Origin: Mytilus trossulus
Taxonomy: Eukaryota > Mollusca > Bivalvia > Mytilida > Mytilidae
DNA: 64,000 nucleotides
Direction: 5' to 3'
Assembly: GCF_036588685.1 (NCBI RefSeq)
Contig: NC_086375.1
Location: 41,323,270 to 41,387,269 of the forward strand
Under the pieces are notes generated by a model. That model had not been told where the DNA came from, did not search any database, and saw only the letters and a list, made by a program, of their open reading frames with translations. Of the stretch, positions 1-12,350 are shown piece by piece. A program made the position numbers and the translations under genes. Each line of letters starts with the position of its first letter. Positions within the stretch are counted from its first letter, which is position 1.

Positions 1-2310
1 TGTAGAATATCTTCTATTTAAACTGGTTCGTCCTTTTATAGGGACTTGTTACTGTGCTCGGAAACGTATTTTCGGTAATTGTCAGCACCGATAACTCAAT
101 TTCAAATCGCCCTTTCCTCATAACACAATTCATTTTATAGACACTTGGGGTTAAAAGCTAAATGGCCTGTGACAACAGACAATATTGGTCTTTTGACGTT
201 TACCTGTGAAGGAATTTGAGGAATATTGCTTGATTCTGATCTATATATTTAGAGGTAATTAAGATAAGTATTACACGTTGAAGTAATTTTGTCCTTAAAT
301 AACATAAGATTACTTATAACAACTGTCACCCATCTCAAAAAAACATATACATTGTCGTGTCTATGATGCAAACATCTACTTGCAAAAGCAAAAGAAGAAA
401 AAAGTTGACCACCTTTACAATCGGCAAGAATTTAAGTTTAATTTCAAGCGACTCGTGCTTTAATTCACTTTGTTGAGGTTGACTATCATTATCGAAAACA
501 TTTATATTAAATATAATCATCTGCTCGGGAGTCACATTAATTAGACCATCTATGATGGTCAAACGTAAAGTATACTTTACGCTGACTATCTATTATGATC
601 AACCGATAAACTGATTAACTATCAATGTGGTTTCCGCGTTTCAACACGTTTATAAGTGTATTTTACAGTTGTGTAGTCGAATTATAAATAGGCTGCGTCG
701 CATAGAAATCGACCTTATTCAAATGCATATCAAATACATCTGTTATCCTCTAAAGGTTGAAGAAAATCTCAAGGAGAAGTCTGTAACTGTTTGAAATTTG
801 ATATTTTAAAAGAACTCTACAAAAAAGACCAACAGTCATCTTTTAATTTTGTAATTTGAATGTACCAAAATCGTTCAAAGTCTTATAGATCTACATGTAA
901 ACGTACACTTGCATAAGTTCGAGTTCTATCCGATACAGCTCAAATGTCAAATGCAAGCCCGAAACAGCAATTTTGAAAGATTATGTTGAATTTTGAGTAT
1001 CTTACAAATAAACGAACGATAATGACATTCCTTGCCAATAGAATCACAATATTTTATAGAAGTCAAGGTATGTGTATTGTCCTTCTGATACAAAGTATTT
1101 TGTTTTAGGTTAAAGATGTTTTTATTTCCAACTTTTCTCTGTTGTCTCTATACTGACAAAAAAAATATAACCATTCTACTGAAGACACGTAAAGCCTCAC
1201 ATAGTTTTTCGCCAATATTTAACAAAGTATCAGGGATACTAAAGCACAAGACTCTTTTAATAATTTCGTATCTCTATTTTTATTTGCCGTATGGGGTCCT
1301 TACCTACATTGTGAACGAGTTTACTCATTAAAGTTGTAAACACGGCTCATTCATAGATTGAAGTTGATGTTTCAAATTTGAAAAACCATTATGTATGTGG
1401 CAAATGCAATTTTATAAACTAGTATATTTTAATACATGTATTACAAATGAATCTGTTGATGAGAGTGAAAATTGTAATACATTTTATTGATTATTATCAG
1501 ATAGTCGTTGAGAAAATAACCTATCAAGAACACGAGAAGATAAAATCACAACTTTGATTTTTTTTCTAAATCTATATTTCAATGTAAAGGTTTTTTTAAC
1601 ATGTATAACGCAAACCTTTTTTGTGATTTGGACTCCGCTTCAATTTTTCGAAATTTGTTCATTAATTTAAAATAAAACATGCCCTGGGCGAATGAATGTC
1701 GGGTAAGAGTTGACGAGTCTTTACACAAACAAAAAAGTAAAATAAGACCACCCATAAGTATAAACTTATTTTGATAGAAGCTACCAATGATCAACCTTTA
1801 AAACCAAATTTTGTATACTAACAATTATTCTACCACACATGTGGTCCTGTAAATTTTAAGGCGAACGTCAATCAACTATTTTTTATCCTATATAAAGCTA
1901 TTTCTTACGTTATTTTTTAATATAAATCCATTATTATGACTTGACTGTAAATAATTTGCACTTCATGTGTTTGCAAAGATATGACTCAACAGCAGTGCGT
2001 ATTATAACCAATAGACCAACGATCGACATGTAGCGAAGTAATGACAAAACGTCTTAAGACGTTAACATGTAGGTTTCAGTCTAACAGCGAAGGTAATTAT
2101 TGTATGCAGATGCAGATAAAGGGCAGGAGTGTATGAAGTTGTGTACATTCAGTGTTTATCGGATTTTATATAATCACTCTCATAAATATAAAGCTACGGC
2201 AACGTACTAAATAATTTAAAATTGATGTGGTCCGTCCCACAAACAACGAAGTATGTCTGGTACCAAACATATGAATAAAGGCAATCAATTAATTTTACAT
2301 AAATAAGGCC
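1..2310. other. Gene-free AT-rich flank
   Basis: I see no supported exon here. Open frames are short, lack splice context and have AT-driven composition. There is no long tandem array or clear inverted repeat. It could be distal flank or intron of a gene outside the window. Confidence 0.5.
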
Positions 2311-2315
2311 GTTAG

Positions 2316-2490
2316 TTTCTCGTTTGTATTGTTTTACATTGTCTTATCGGGGCCTTTTATAGCTGACTATGCGGTATGGGCTTTGATCATTGTTGAAGGC
2401 CGTACGGTGACATATAGTTGTTAATGTCTGTGTCATTTTGGTCTTTTGTGGATAGTTGTCTCATTGGCAATCATACCACATCTTCTTTTT
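2316..2490 (+). repeat. Interspersed repeat family A, copy 1
   Basis: This copy has the two landmarks shared by family A: a GGGGCC(T/C)TTTATAGC block followed by a TTGAAGGCCGTAC block, ending in TTGTCTCATTGGCAATCATA and CCACATCTTC. The same ordered landmarks, often degraded, recur at about 3858, 8811, 27140, 32425, 37480, 40860, 44822, 58475 and 60245. The conserved 3' end and variable 5' truncation suggest a SINE or short retroelement. I have no database name for it. Confidence 0.75.
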
Positions 2491-2497
2491 TATATAA

Positions 2498-2700
2498 TAA
2501 TAGTATACTGCTGTTCAATACTCAAAAATCAATTTAACTTATTCAAATCCGGGTCACAAAGATAAACCGAGGGAAACACTAAACTGCTAAAAAAAACAAC
2601 GCCAACATACATAGAAACAGGCTGCCATATTTCTGACTTGGAACAGGACATTTTTGTTGTGGATTGAACCTGGTTTTATGGTAAGCCAAACCTCCCGCTT
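2498..2700 (-). repeat. Interspersed repeat family B, copy 1
   Basis: On the minus strand this carries the family B landmarks: a CTGACTTGG-type block with AACCTGGTTTTA, then GTGTTTCCCTCGGTTTATC, then GAACAGCAGTATACTA. Other copies lie at about 13640-13850 and 18400-18680 (plus) and 47357-47660 (minus). It directly abuts a family A copy, and the pair may belong to one longer element. Confidence 0.7.
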
Positions 2701-2745
2701 ATATTTCAATCTTAAAACAACATTAAGTGACAGGAATACAGTATA

Positions 2746-2958
2746 CTGTGAATTAATTTATTTTCGTGGGTACTAATTTTCGTGGATTGAGGAAAATGTC
2801 CATGTTCGTGGATATTTGATTTCAGGGTTTTGCCAAAATCTGCATACTAGTACTACCTTACAGAAAATTGTATTTCGTTGAATCCTTGATTTCGTGGTTA
2901 ATCTGTATCCACGAAATCCACGAAAAAAAGCATCCAATGAATAACAATGAATTCACAG
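2746..2958. mobile_element. MITE with TTCGTGG-rich inverted ends, copy 1
   Basis: The 213-bp element begins CTGTGAATTAATTTATTTTC and ends with the inverted counterpart GAATTCACAG. It is flanked on both sides by TA, consistent with a TA target duplication of Tc1/mariner type. TTTCGTGG motifs repeat inside, facing both ways. Related copies are at 29695-29888 and 59963-60169. There is no coding capacity, so it is non-autonomous. Confidence 0.75.
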
Positions 2959-3664
2959 TAATAGAATGCAAGAACATTCAGAACTATGAAATACATACAT
3001 GAATAATATCATGGTTTATATAATTGATTTCTTTTCACTTATTTAAACAGGTTAGTCATCAACAATTCTTTTATTCAATAAAAAGATAGAAAAATGCTAA
3101 ATGTGAAACCCATTCTAAGAGCGACCGGAAAAAACATTGAAAAATACGAAATTGAAGCAACGGTTAACGAAACACGATACACGTTACATGAGATTGACGT
3201 TAATCGAAACGTAAATCATTGGAAATTTAAAGACTGTATCTTAAATATAAGTGCACATGATATATACTGACCAAAAAAACAAATCTGGTGAAAGCTATAT
3301 GTTATAAGCTTATTTATCCCTCCACTGGACTGATTAAAAACCTATTAATGTTATTGGCCTTGTGCAAATAAAACCCGAATAATTAAATATGATGTTGAAA
3401 TTCTCATATGAGTTTTTGACGATTTTAATACTTGTGTAATTATAAATTGAATTCAACAGACTGTTTCCATAAATACTCGATAAAACTATGTGAAATTTTT
3501 TCACAATGATGTCGAGGCTGATCAAAATTGATCTACATGTAAGCAATAAATATTATTAGTTAAGCAAGTAATAGTTTGGTTTGTACCATTCTACAATAAT
3601 ATCAGCGACTGTTAAATATCCAGCCACAATTTTCTTCATCTTACCAAATGAAGTATGTAGTGCA

Positions 3665-4085
3665 TAATAATATTAATGGCACCAATTTTTCTGCACCAGA
3701 TGCGCATTTCGACAAAATCAAAATCCTATTGAAGAATATGAAGATCTTTTAAGAAAAGAAAAAAAAAGAGTAAATCCAAAATTGGAAAAGGAATCACAGC
3801 TTTGTATGAAGAAACCATATTCCTTAATTTAACATCAATTCCCAAATTAATTGTAAAAAAGAAGATGTGGTATGATTGTCAATGAGACAACTGTCCACAA
3901 GAGACCAAAATGACACAGACATTAACAACTAATTTCCAAATCCATATTGTCATGCCAGTACCAAAGTGCTGCTTACTAGGATGGAGAAACCCTATGGAAC
4001 TAACACTCCACCAGCAGAAGTATTGACCCAGTAGTAGTAATGATATTACTTATTTTTTGCACTAGATGTGCATTTCGAGGAAGCT
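3665..4085. repeat. Interspersed repeat family C, interrupted by a family A fragment
   Basis: A GCACCAGATGCGCATTTCGA motif near 3697 recurs in variant form at about 4060 (GCACTAGATGTGCATTTCGA), and a block of CTCCACCAGCAGAAGTATTGACCCAG type lies between. The same modules recur at 19880-20145. A minus-strand family A tail (3858-3935) sits between the two halves, so this is probably a nested insertion. Confidence 0.6.
3858..3935 (-). repeat. Interspersed repeat family A, copy 2 (fragment)
   Basis: On the minus strand this is the 3' end of family A: AATGTCTGTGTCATTTTGGT, then GACAGTTGTCTCATTGACAA, then TCATACCACATCTTC. It lies inside family C material. Confidence 0.7.
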
Positions 4086-4395
4086 TCTGTTGTGTGAAAA
4101 AGGAAGCATTTCATTTGATGTTAATTGCAAGATATGTTTCATTTTTATATAGATTCAAAATAATCCTCTTTTTCTTTGGTATATATATAAGTTATTGTTC
4201 GAGTTATTAATTCAAATCATCCAATTGGTTTTTAATATCAATGTTTAAAATTGACAAAAAGAAAAAGAAAACAATATATTCTGTGGAATAATGACCATAT
4301 CTACTTTGAATTAAGGGGGGGGGGGAGAGAGATTAAACGATATCTAAAATATTTCATTTTGCTTGCATTTTTGCTCAAAACACATTTTTTGTGAC

Positions 4396-6306
4396 TCAAT
4401 TGTTAATTGGTGAAACTTTAGTTGTACTTAAAGTGTCCAACATATTTGTTACGGATGTTGTTATAGAGGTATTTGTGGACTCTGTTGTCTGGTCTGTTGA
4501 AGAAAATAAGCGTGTGTTCCAAATTTCTGTTGTTGTCATTTCATCTGTCTTGCAGAATTCATCCGTGCCTGTGAAATTATATACTTTTGTCATTTCTGTT
4601 GCAATAAATAGCGCTGTGTCGTTCGATGTCCAAAGTGTGTCGTTGACTACAGAAAACAAACTAAATGTCGTTGTTCCATCAGACCGCAATATTGTTTGAA
4701 AAGCTCCAGTAGAATTTATGCTTATGAAGTTCGATTTAACACACTTTCCACCACAACCATTGTTCATGTTCTTCACGACATTTTGTATATGTACGTCATT
4801 TCCGGTTGAACAAAAAAGATGCGTGTGGTTGACATATAGTGCAATCAGAAGTGTATACGTTGTCAAACCAAATAGAATACCAATTAGCAGGTATGTCAAA
4901 GAACTTTTGAAATGCTCTTTCGACTTTTTGTAATTTTCTTTTTTCCATTCATTCTTTGATGAAACTGAAAAGAAACAAACCATCAGATGCGTTATTATGT
5001 TTGTTATGTTGCTGGCATGTGGTATAATACCAAACAAGAGGGTGCAGTCAAAACATATCGTTGAGAAAACAGTTATTTTGTTCTGAGATGGCGTGATTAT
5101 AAAGAAAAGACAACGTAATTTATTATGAAGTAAGCAAATCAGACATATATGCCTCCTTTCAAAAACTTTCACAATCGTGTGGTCTGATCTGTCGAACGTT
5201 CGAAATTAGTCGGAGTCCTTTATCCTAATTATATTTTAACATATATGATATCAAATAACGAAAAAGCAAGTAGCGAAATGATGATTCTGTACCTTCTTTA
5301 TCAATTATTGTTGAACAACCTCCACCACTGGCTACCCCTTATGAAAACATAAAATGATATTTCTACACAGGAACTGAGAAGAAAAAGTTCCTAGAGAACA
5401 GTTGGCGTTTTCATTTAAAACTTTATTTTTTAATATGCTTTAAAACTTAACACAAAATATACTGACAACTATAGTATTCAAATCATAAAAAAACATCTAG
5501 GCACTGGCTTCCGGACATACTTCATCTACCATCAGACTCGCATTTTGAAAACATTATACTAGTGATTAATTATATTCTTGAGTGCCAATCATTGGGAAAG
5601 AAAATGTCAATTCGTAGATAATAAATTCCGCGGTTGACATGAATTATGTAAGCAAGCCTTTACGAAAGTTGTGCTTTAATTTATATATACACCCGAAATG
5701 CACAAATGTGTGAATCACTAACCCATAGCAAAATAATAATGTATGTGCATATAACTATCGCATTATTAGTAGAAGGTAATTTGGCCTATATATATCGTAG
5801 TGTCGCGTATCTTTTTGCAGTATTGCAGGTCTAACATCATTATATTGGTAGTCTACATAGCAATCATATGTTTCTCGTGGCAAAATCTTATCAATATCAT
5901 ATGCGTTTATTATAATATGAGCCACTACTGTGAATATCATGAGGAAAGTTTTAAAATGTTGGTGATAACCAGATGGGCTCTGTCTCCTTTGTACAAGCTA
6001 CACACAACTAACCTGGTTAATGTAGTTCTAGAAAAGCGATCTACTAAAGGTGATTTTAGACGAGCGCTTCGGACGTATGTCATTTATTAATATATTTTGA
6101 TTACCTGCAAAATGGTAGGCTAAAAATCCAAATATGTTATTAAAGACGAACAGAACAATAACTGACGGCACTCTTAGGTCTGGCAGTTTTCTTCGATGTT
6201 TATTCAGTTTCCGAGAAGAAGAATCTGATGTGTCCCTTGGTGAAGGATTAACTTTTGTATGAATTATTTGTAAATCTTTAAAATAACCATCATGACTATA
6301 AGCCAT
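4396..6306 (-). CDS. CD225/dispanin-like membrane protein with glycosylated Ser/Thr-rich ectodomain
   Basis: This is a 256-residue protein from two coding exons, 6306-6105 and 4964-4396. The intron is phase 1, with donor GTAATC and acceptor TTTCTTTTCAG. The ATG follows an acceptor-like CAG at 6317, so an upstream 5' UTR exon is likely. Residues 1-45 are basic, hydrophilic and Ser-rich. A hydrophobic segment spans 46-67 and ends GFLAYHFA. A charged linker (68-89) follows, then a second hydrophobic segment (90-111) containing LLIGILFGL. This layout, with the intron just after the first hydrophobic segment, resembles the CD225 domain of dispanins/IFITMs, but identity is low. The C-terminal 145 residues carry four cysteines (119, 138, 142, 205), six NxS/T sites (113, 151, 175, 182, 197, 232) and a Thr/Ser-rich end, which suggests a lumenal or extracellular mucin-like tail. 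A generic type II or two-pass protein is the alternative. An ATTAAA-type signal lies at 4231-4236 on the minus strand. Confidence 0.6.
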
Positions 6307-6520
6307 TTCTGGTAACCTGAAAAATATATGTAAATTATTTTCAATTCGTTTTCAATGTATACTTTTTCTAGTTCATTGCTAAGTCCAGTCGATAAACTCC
6401 AATTGACGAAAGTTAAGTTGGAATCCTTTCGATGAGTTTTACTATCATTTTCATAAACACATGATACTTTAAAATGCCTCATTTGTACATGTAGAAGTAT
6501 TTGAACATATCACGCACGCG

Positions 6521-6549
6521 ATCATCATCATCATCATCATCATCATCAC
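6521..6549. repeat. (ATC)n microsatellite
   Basis: Nine or more uninterrupted ATC units, then a slightly imperfect continuation. Confidence 0.95.
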
Positions 6550-7593
6550 ATCATCGTTGACTCGTCGTCATTATAATTATCAGATTAATCTCCTTAACAA
6601 AGAGTTATCATAATAGTAAAATAACTTCAAAAATCTGTCTGAAATGGGTTTTTTTTTTAGATTTTAGGTTTTGTTTGTCTCAATAATTAACAAGTGAGTT
6701 AAGAGTAAGCAGTAAAAAATTTCAAACTGTATCAACGTAATACCTTTTTGTTCAATATTGACTTTGTTCCAAAGAATATACATTGAAAATGCAGAACATA
6801 TTTCCTTCTTCTGACATCGAATTATTTTTGTATGTTCTTACTTTGAAATCATCGAACGATGTCAACCGAAAATATTGACGAAAAGTAAATAAAACATTTT
6901 GATTATAAAATAACTATATTTTATGATAAAATCATTTAAATAACATTCAATTAGGGTAATTATGTTTTGCTAAATATCAAAGTATGTGAAAATATACAAT
7001 TTATGATTGAAAATTATTTTTATGTTGTTAACATGTATTTTAACAATAAAATATAATTGTTTACTTCCATAAACCATATATCGTTACTTTATTTTATGAT
7101 TTATGAACTGTTTTATGTGTGTGATTTTAAATATTCTGTTTACTCTTAAAATACTGATTACGCAAAATTTAAACTACAACTGATTGATCATTTTCAATAA
7201 ACAGCTCATTCAATCGTATCTCTCGAAACGTTATTATATTTATCCAAATAAAATGATAAAAGAGATGCATTTCAGGACATTTTTAAGCCCCCCCCCCTTA
7301 AAAAAAGCAAAAAAAAAAAAGCAAAAACGAATCGTAAAAACAACAAAACAAAAACAAAAAAACAGGAAAGCTATTCGAATTTAACTAGCAACACAAAATC
7401 AAAACAGCAAATAAGCATGACACGTACTTTTCACGGTTGAATAACAATAGTAACTCATGATTACTGATTTGACTCAAATTATCATATTTATATCCAAATT
7501 ACAATAAGCCTGAATTATACAATTAACAATGCATGTATCCATTAATTTTTATCAGAATTTTGTGTGTATTTTAGTCGCGTTTTCAAATCGTCC

Positions 7594-7631
7594 TATGTAC
7601 CGCACATTTTCATATGTACCGCACATTTTCA
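7594..7631. repeat. 19-bp tandem duplication
   Basis: Two perfect adjacent copies of TATGTACCGCACATTTTCA. Confidence 0.9.
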
Positions 7632-7856
7632 TATTTGTGCGAAAATCGCTAGACACTGTATTTGACTAGACAAAACAAAATCTGTATAACTGAAAAGCTA
7701 TTACACCAGGGTTTTCGATATCACAAGATATATACGTTACTGTTGTCAAGTCATTAAAGGTGGCATTTTTTGAATAAAATTAAAACTCACTGATAGTGTC
7801 TTTTTCATCTGAAATAAAAAAAAAAATAGAAATATTCTAACATCAGTAGTTTTCAG

Positions 7857-8017
7857 GAGACATAGACAATAACTGTTAAGTGTCTTTAAATATATCAGCT
7901 GTATTTATAAGAGGGTAGGAAACAAGGTGTATGCGAGCTTTTAGCGAGCTATTATACCTGTTTCGAGTACAATTACTGATGATATTTAAAGACACTAAAC
8001 AGTTATTGTCTTTATCC
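7857..8017. mobile_element. Foldback MITE-like element
   Basis: An arm of about 40 bp (AGACAATAACTGTTAAGTGT onward, from 7864) is inverted at 7976-8011 with few mismatches. The 80-bp middle has its own smaller imperfect hairpin around AGCTTTTAGCGAGCT. No open frame and no clear target duplication were found. Confidence 0.7.
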
Positions 8018-8810
8018 TGCAATTAATTCTGTATATTATTTGTGTTTTGAAAGACACAAAAACACATGTTTTACATTTATTTTCTATTTAAGATCCTTTG
8101 AGGCTCGTGTAGTAATACGACACAGTAATTACACATTCAGCTGAAGACGGGTTCGCAAAAAAAGAATCTCGAAATGTCAACAATAATACATCGTTCTAGA
8201 GTATAATTATCTATTTTTAACATGACAACTTATTTCAACAGTAAACACAAATAACAAAACATTGTCCAATTTGAAACAGTAGTGTACGAGTTGTCCATCG
8301 CTCCAGACTCGACATTCACTAAACATGCATGCTGAAACTGACATCGTTGTTTTTGTTACGCAATCATACACATTCAAGTTTTGAAGTCGATATTTGTCAT
8401 CGTAAAATAGACTGCTGTTCATGTGTGTATGTTATCAGAAAACTGGTGTGATTCTTATTGCTCTAAAGAAATATTTGTAAACAAATGAACGTATAAAGGT
8501 AATCGTTTCTGTATAGTATACAGATACAGCATAGCAATATCTGTAGGGCTGTATCTGTAAAGTAGAACACCTAATTGCAGGATAAAGGTATTTTCTGCTC
8601 GTATAATTTGTAATGGCATCCTACGGGAGGATATGCAGTTGAATTTCAAATGATGAAAAGATCAACTTATGTCAGTAATAGTTATAAATTCTTTATTAAT
8701 GTATGTATCACTGTTATTTGGTTTAGTTTCTTATGTTACCAGTTCTAACATCGGATTCATTTAAACGGAGTTTTACTGTACGTTTACTGTTAATGTGTGT
8801 GTATAGATAC

Positions 8811-9330
8811 AAGAAGATGTGGTATAAGTGCCAATGAGACACCGAAAACTCTTCATCCAAGTCACAATTTAAAAAAGTAAACCATTATAGGTCAAATAAA
8901 ATTGAGAAAGGAAATGTGGAATGTGTCAACCAGACCATAGAGTAGGCCACCAATGAGTCCTCAATGTAGCGAGAAACTCATACATACGGTTTGTTTATTC
9001 AACAAAGTTTAAAGGTATAAGGACGGGTTGAGATCTCATAAAACGTGTTTCACCTCACAACATTTTTTGCGTCTTCTTTCCTAACACAGATACCGTTTGT
9101 CTTTGTAAGTCTTTTGCATTTTGAAATGTTGGTTCATTCATATGTTTCGGAGGTCAGACCACTGGTTCACTGGACCATTTTTCATTATTGTGTAGCCGAA
9201 GACAACCTCCGAAGTGGGAATTTCTCGATGCGATCAAGATCCATTGACGTCCATGTGCTAATTCTGATCATTGGTAAAACTGTTGTCTCTTTGACATACA
9301 GCCCGTTTCCAATTACTTTTTGGTTTTGTT
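8811..9330. repeat. Composite of family A and related repeat fragments
   Basis: It starts with a minus-strand family A tail (GAAGATGTGGTATAAGTGCC). Next comes a minus-strand fragment with CAATGTAGCGAGAAACTCAT. From about 9015 a plus-strand copy (GGGTTGAGATCTCATAAAAC to TTGTCTCTTTGACATA) matches the repeat at 36340-36640. Fragments of one family therefore lie in opposite orientations side by side. Confidence 0.6.
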
Positions 9331-10229
9331 AGTTTTTCTGTTCAATAACTTTTGAAAACAAAATAGAAAGTTTACACGTGATATTAGTGTTTCTTGATTT
9401 TGATATAAGATAACTCCTCGCACTACTCGTCTTTATAGTTTCATTAATTTAAGATATATCACGTTAGAAAAATAAAAAAGAATGTTATGTTTTATCAATA
9501 GTTATATGTTTGACTTTAAAATATCAGATGACGTTGTCACTATCAAACATTTAATGCCAAAAAAGTGAAACCAAAATAATCTAGATATGTGTGATACTTC
9601 AAGAAAAATACAAAAATCGATAAGCATTAATTAATTCATGTCCCTTTACTTTCCTGTTTAAGAAAAAATTGACATCTTTTATGACTGGATTGATACTATC
9701 GCATCACTCTCTTGAAGAATTGTTTTAGTAAAAAAATAAACATTTAAAACAAAAACGTGATACTTAAATTTACTTTCATCTTTGTGTTTAACCAATACTT
9801 CTGAATCCCTCTTAACTTTTATGTCTTTTATAATTCAGATCTGAGATATAAATGAAGATCATCACTATGTTAACATATATGCGTTATATTGTAAGACATA
9901 CTTAGTAACAAGAGAATAATTCAAGTAAGTAGTACCTTTTTTCTTTTATTGTTTTATCCTTTGTATGCCTAAACCAATGTTTCAATTATTTCATTCATCT
10001 GCAAATCTTGAAGAAAAAGAAGATACTTATCTTAATTGATTTATCAGGAACGAAAAAAAAGGACAACCCGGTTAGGCTGCAGATCTAAAACAATCAACGT
10101 ACTTTTATACCAATACTTTTGTACTGGGTCACTTTGCTGGTGATACACAAAAACATGCACTGTGACGGTATTTTAATATCGTGTACGGAAGAGTTTCATT
10201 CAAATCAATTACGTGGAGAGTGTTTGTAA

Positions 10230-10667
10230 AGGTGGCACGGTAGTATTTCCTGGCCCATAAGGGATAATGATAGCTTTTTTAGAATTTTCACCACTTTCTA
10301 ACACTGCAAAAAATTCTACATTCACAGTTAACTGAAGTACTTTCATTTTACCATTCAGAAATGAATTTGAATATGTATCATGACCGTTTACTTTTTTGCT
10401 ATTTTTAAAATCCTAAGGCCACTAGTACTTTTAGGTCTTTTATGGTGCAGTGAATGCAAAATTTAAAAAAATTCTCAAAAATTCATTTTCATCTGTATGT
10501 AAAATTATTTCATATTTTTCTACACCTGATTCATCACTCAGTTTGGGAAAGTATGTTCAGTTGATACTGTATTTTTTGTCCAATCACACTGTTTAGATAC
10601 ATTTACCTAAGTAGGGTACACAAAAGAGCAACCTAAATTCTGGAAAGCAAATACTACCGTGCCACCT
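10230..10667. mobile_element. Harbinger-like MITE with TAA target duplication
   Basis: A 438-bp element with a perfect 19-bp terminal inverted repeat (AGGTGGCACGGTAGTATTT) and TAA directly outside each end (10227-10229 and 10668-10670). A 3-bp TWA-type duplication is typical of PIF/Harbinger elements. There is no transposase frame, so it is non-autonomous. Confidence 0.85.
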
Positions 10668-12277
10668 TAAGAGACGACGAAACGTTAAAAACAAACGAAT
10701 AGACGACAGAACAATAATGAGAAATCATTAACGGAAACGGAAACACAAAATTTTCCGAATTATATTGAACTCCCTGTGCCAGAATATCTATCTATGCATG
10801 TTCAATTTCATTTATGTTTGTTTCTGTATTTGTAAATGGTGACACATGTCATTTTTCTATATATCTAAAGTATATTTTTCTTTTTTTACAATTCAAAGTA
10901 CCAGCATTCCTTTTAATCTAAACAAAAATTAAACTATTTTACACGTATTGATATTGATTTTTTATTTGATGCCCGAATGTGTTCTTAATGAAACATATTA
11001 ATTTAACTTTGATCGATGATGTTCATCGATTTTATTAATAAGATAAAAAAAAAATAGTTAATACAATAGTGAAAAACTTACAAATTTGTAAAACAGTTTG
11101 CAAGGGTAAATAGTACTCTCGAATTTCAGGCATTTCAAAACCTAAAGGCTTTTGATATAGGTTATCAAGTTTGAACAAAGAAGAAATTATTCGATTACCA
11201 TTATGACGAAAAAGAAATACAAGAAAATCAAGAAGGTTGTTAAAAAAACAAAAAACGTATCAATGTTACGTCGATGGTTCACATGTAAATACATAATATA
11301 GCATGTAGATCGTGCGACAAAGAAAACTATTAAAAGAAAAAGTCCGGCTTTTTCCGCGATCATTTAAAAATTTCTCGATTTCGACACATATGCCCGACTT
11401 CAAATGGGAATCAATGACACACGTAATGATTTCAATTTTCTAATTAACCACTTCCAATTTCTTAAAAGTCTATTTTACCTTCTGCGCCAACGTTAATACA
11501 TCTAAAGTTTGTACGTTACGCTCTTGAGTGTATATACAATCCGCACTTCTTTATCCGAGATGAGCTTCACAAAACATTCTCCAAAATAGTTTAAAAAAAA
11601 TTATGACTTAAATCTACATAACATGAGATTAACAATCATATCACAGTGAATTTACCGATACGATGTGTCGGTATCTGGACTCATAAGCAATACGTGTTAA
11701 TGTTTTAGATCATTATCACTATGCTAGAATGGTTGTGAGATCTGTAATTTTACCGATTGTGTCAATTTCCCGAGTGTGATATTTAGACTGGCAAATTTGA
11801 GAATGGACATGGGGAACATGTCAAAGGTTATGATTTCGTATGATCGGTGATGCATGCATAGCAGCAGACGTTTAACCTGTTGATGCACCAGGGCTCCTTA
11901 CATTTAGATTTCATGCGATTGAATGCTAAACCAGTCCGCAGATTAAAAAAAACGAAGATTTTTTTAATCTAGAATTGCAATTCCAAAATATAAACGATAT
12001 CATATTAATTACAACATCAACCCATGCCAAATTATGAAATTTTGATAAATAACATTTTATGTCCATCTCAGTAAACATCACTTTTGTTTGGGCATAATAT
12101 ATCATTGATGTTTCTTTTCCGTAAATTCACTTTTTATGACGTATTTCATTACACGACACACTTACTTTGTTTCTACTTTGTTTTTACCCCATTCATATAT
12201 TGTCTTAGTCGTATGTGGTCCAACCTTTTGTAAATCTGTGGTTGCTAATTGTCATCAAATTAGTGTTTGATTTGGCC

Positions 12278-12350
12278 ATCAACAGTCGCGATGAGTCTTT
12301 TGTAGCCGAAACACGTCTGTGCCGTACTAAATTAAAATCCTGCTATCTTT
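12278..12350 (+). repeat. Interspersed repeat family C fragment
   Basis: It reads GTCGCGATGAGTCTTTTGTA and then GCCGAAACACGTCTGTGCCG, followed by an AAAATCCTGCTATCTTT end. This parallels the unit at 18960-19040. Confidence 0.7.

Larger units (their letters stand above)
6317..7856. other. Gene-free stretch upstream of the CD225-like gene
   Basis: This must contain the promoter and any 5' UTR exon of the minus-strand gene ending at 4396, but I cannot place a TATA box or start site. It contains an ATC microsatellite (6521-6549), a short tandem duplication (7594-7631) and homopolymer runs. Confidence 0.4.

Noticed and set aside
4965-5172. An extended single-exon reading of the minus-strand frame up to an ATG at 5172
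   Set aside because: This part is Cys/Ile/Phe-rich and contains the polypyrimidine tract and CAG acceptor at 4965. Joining to the exon at 6306-6105 gives a better protein and a proper splice pair.
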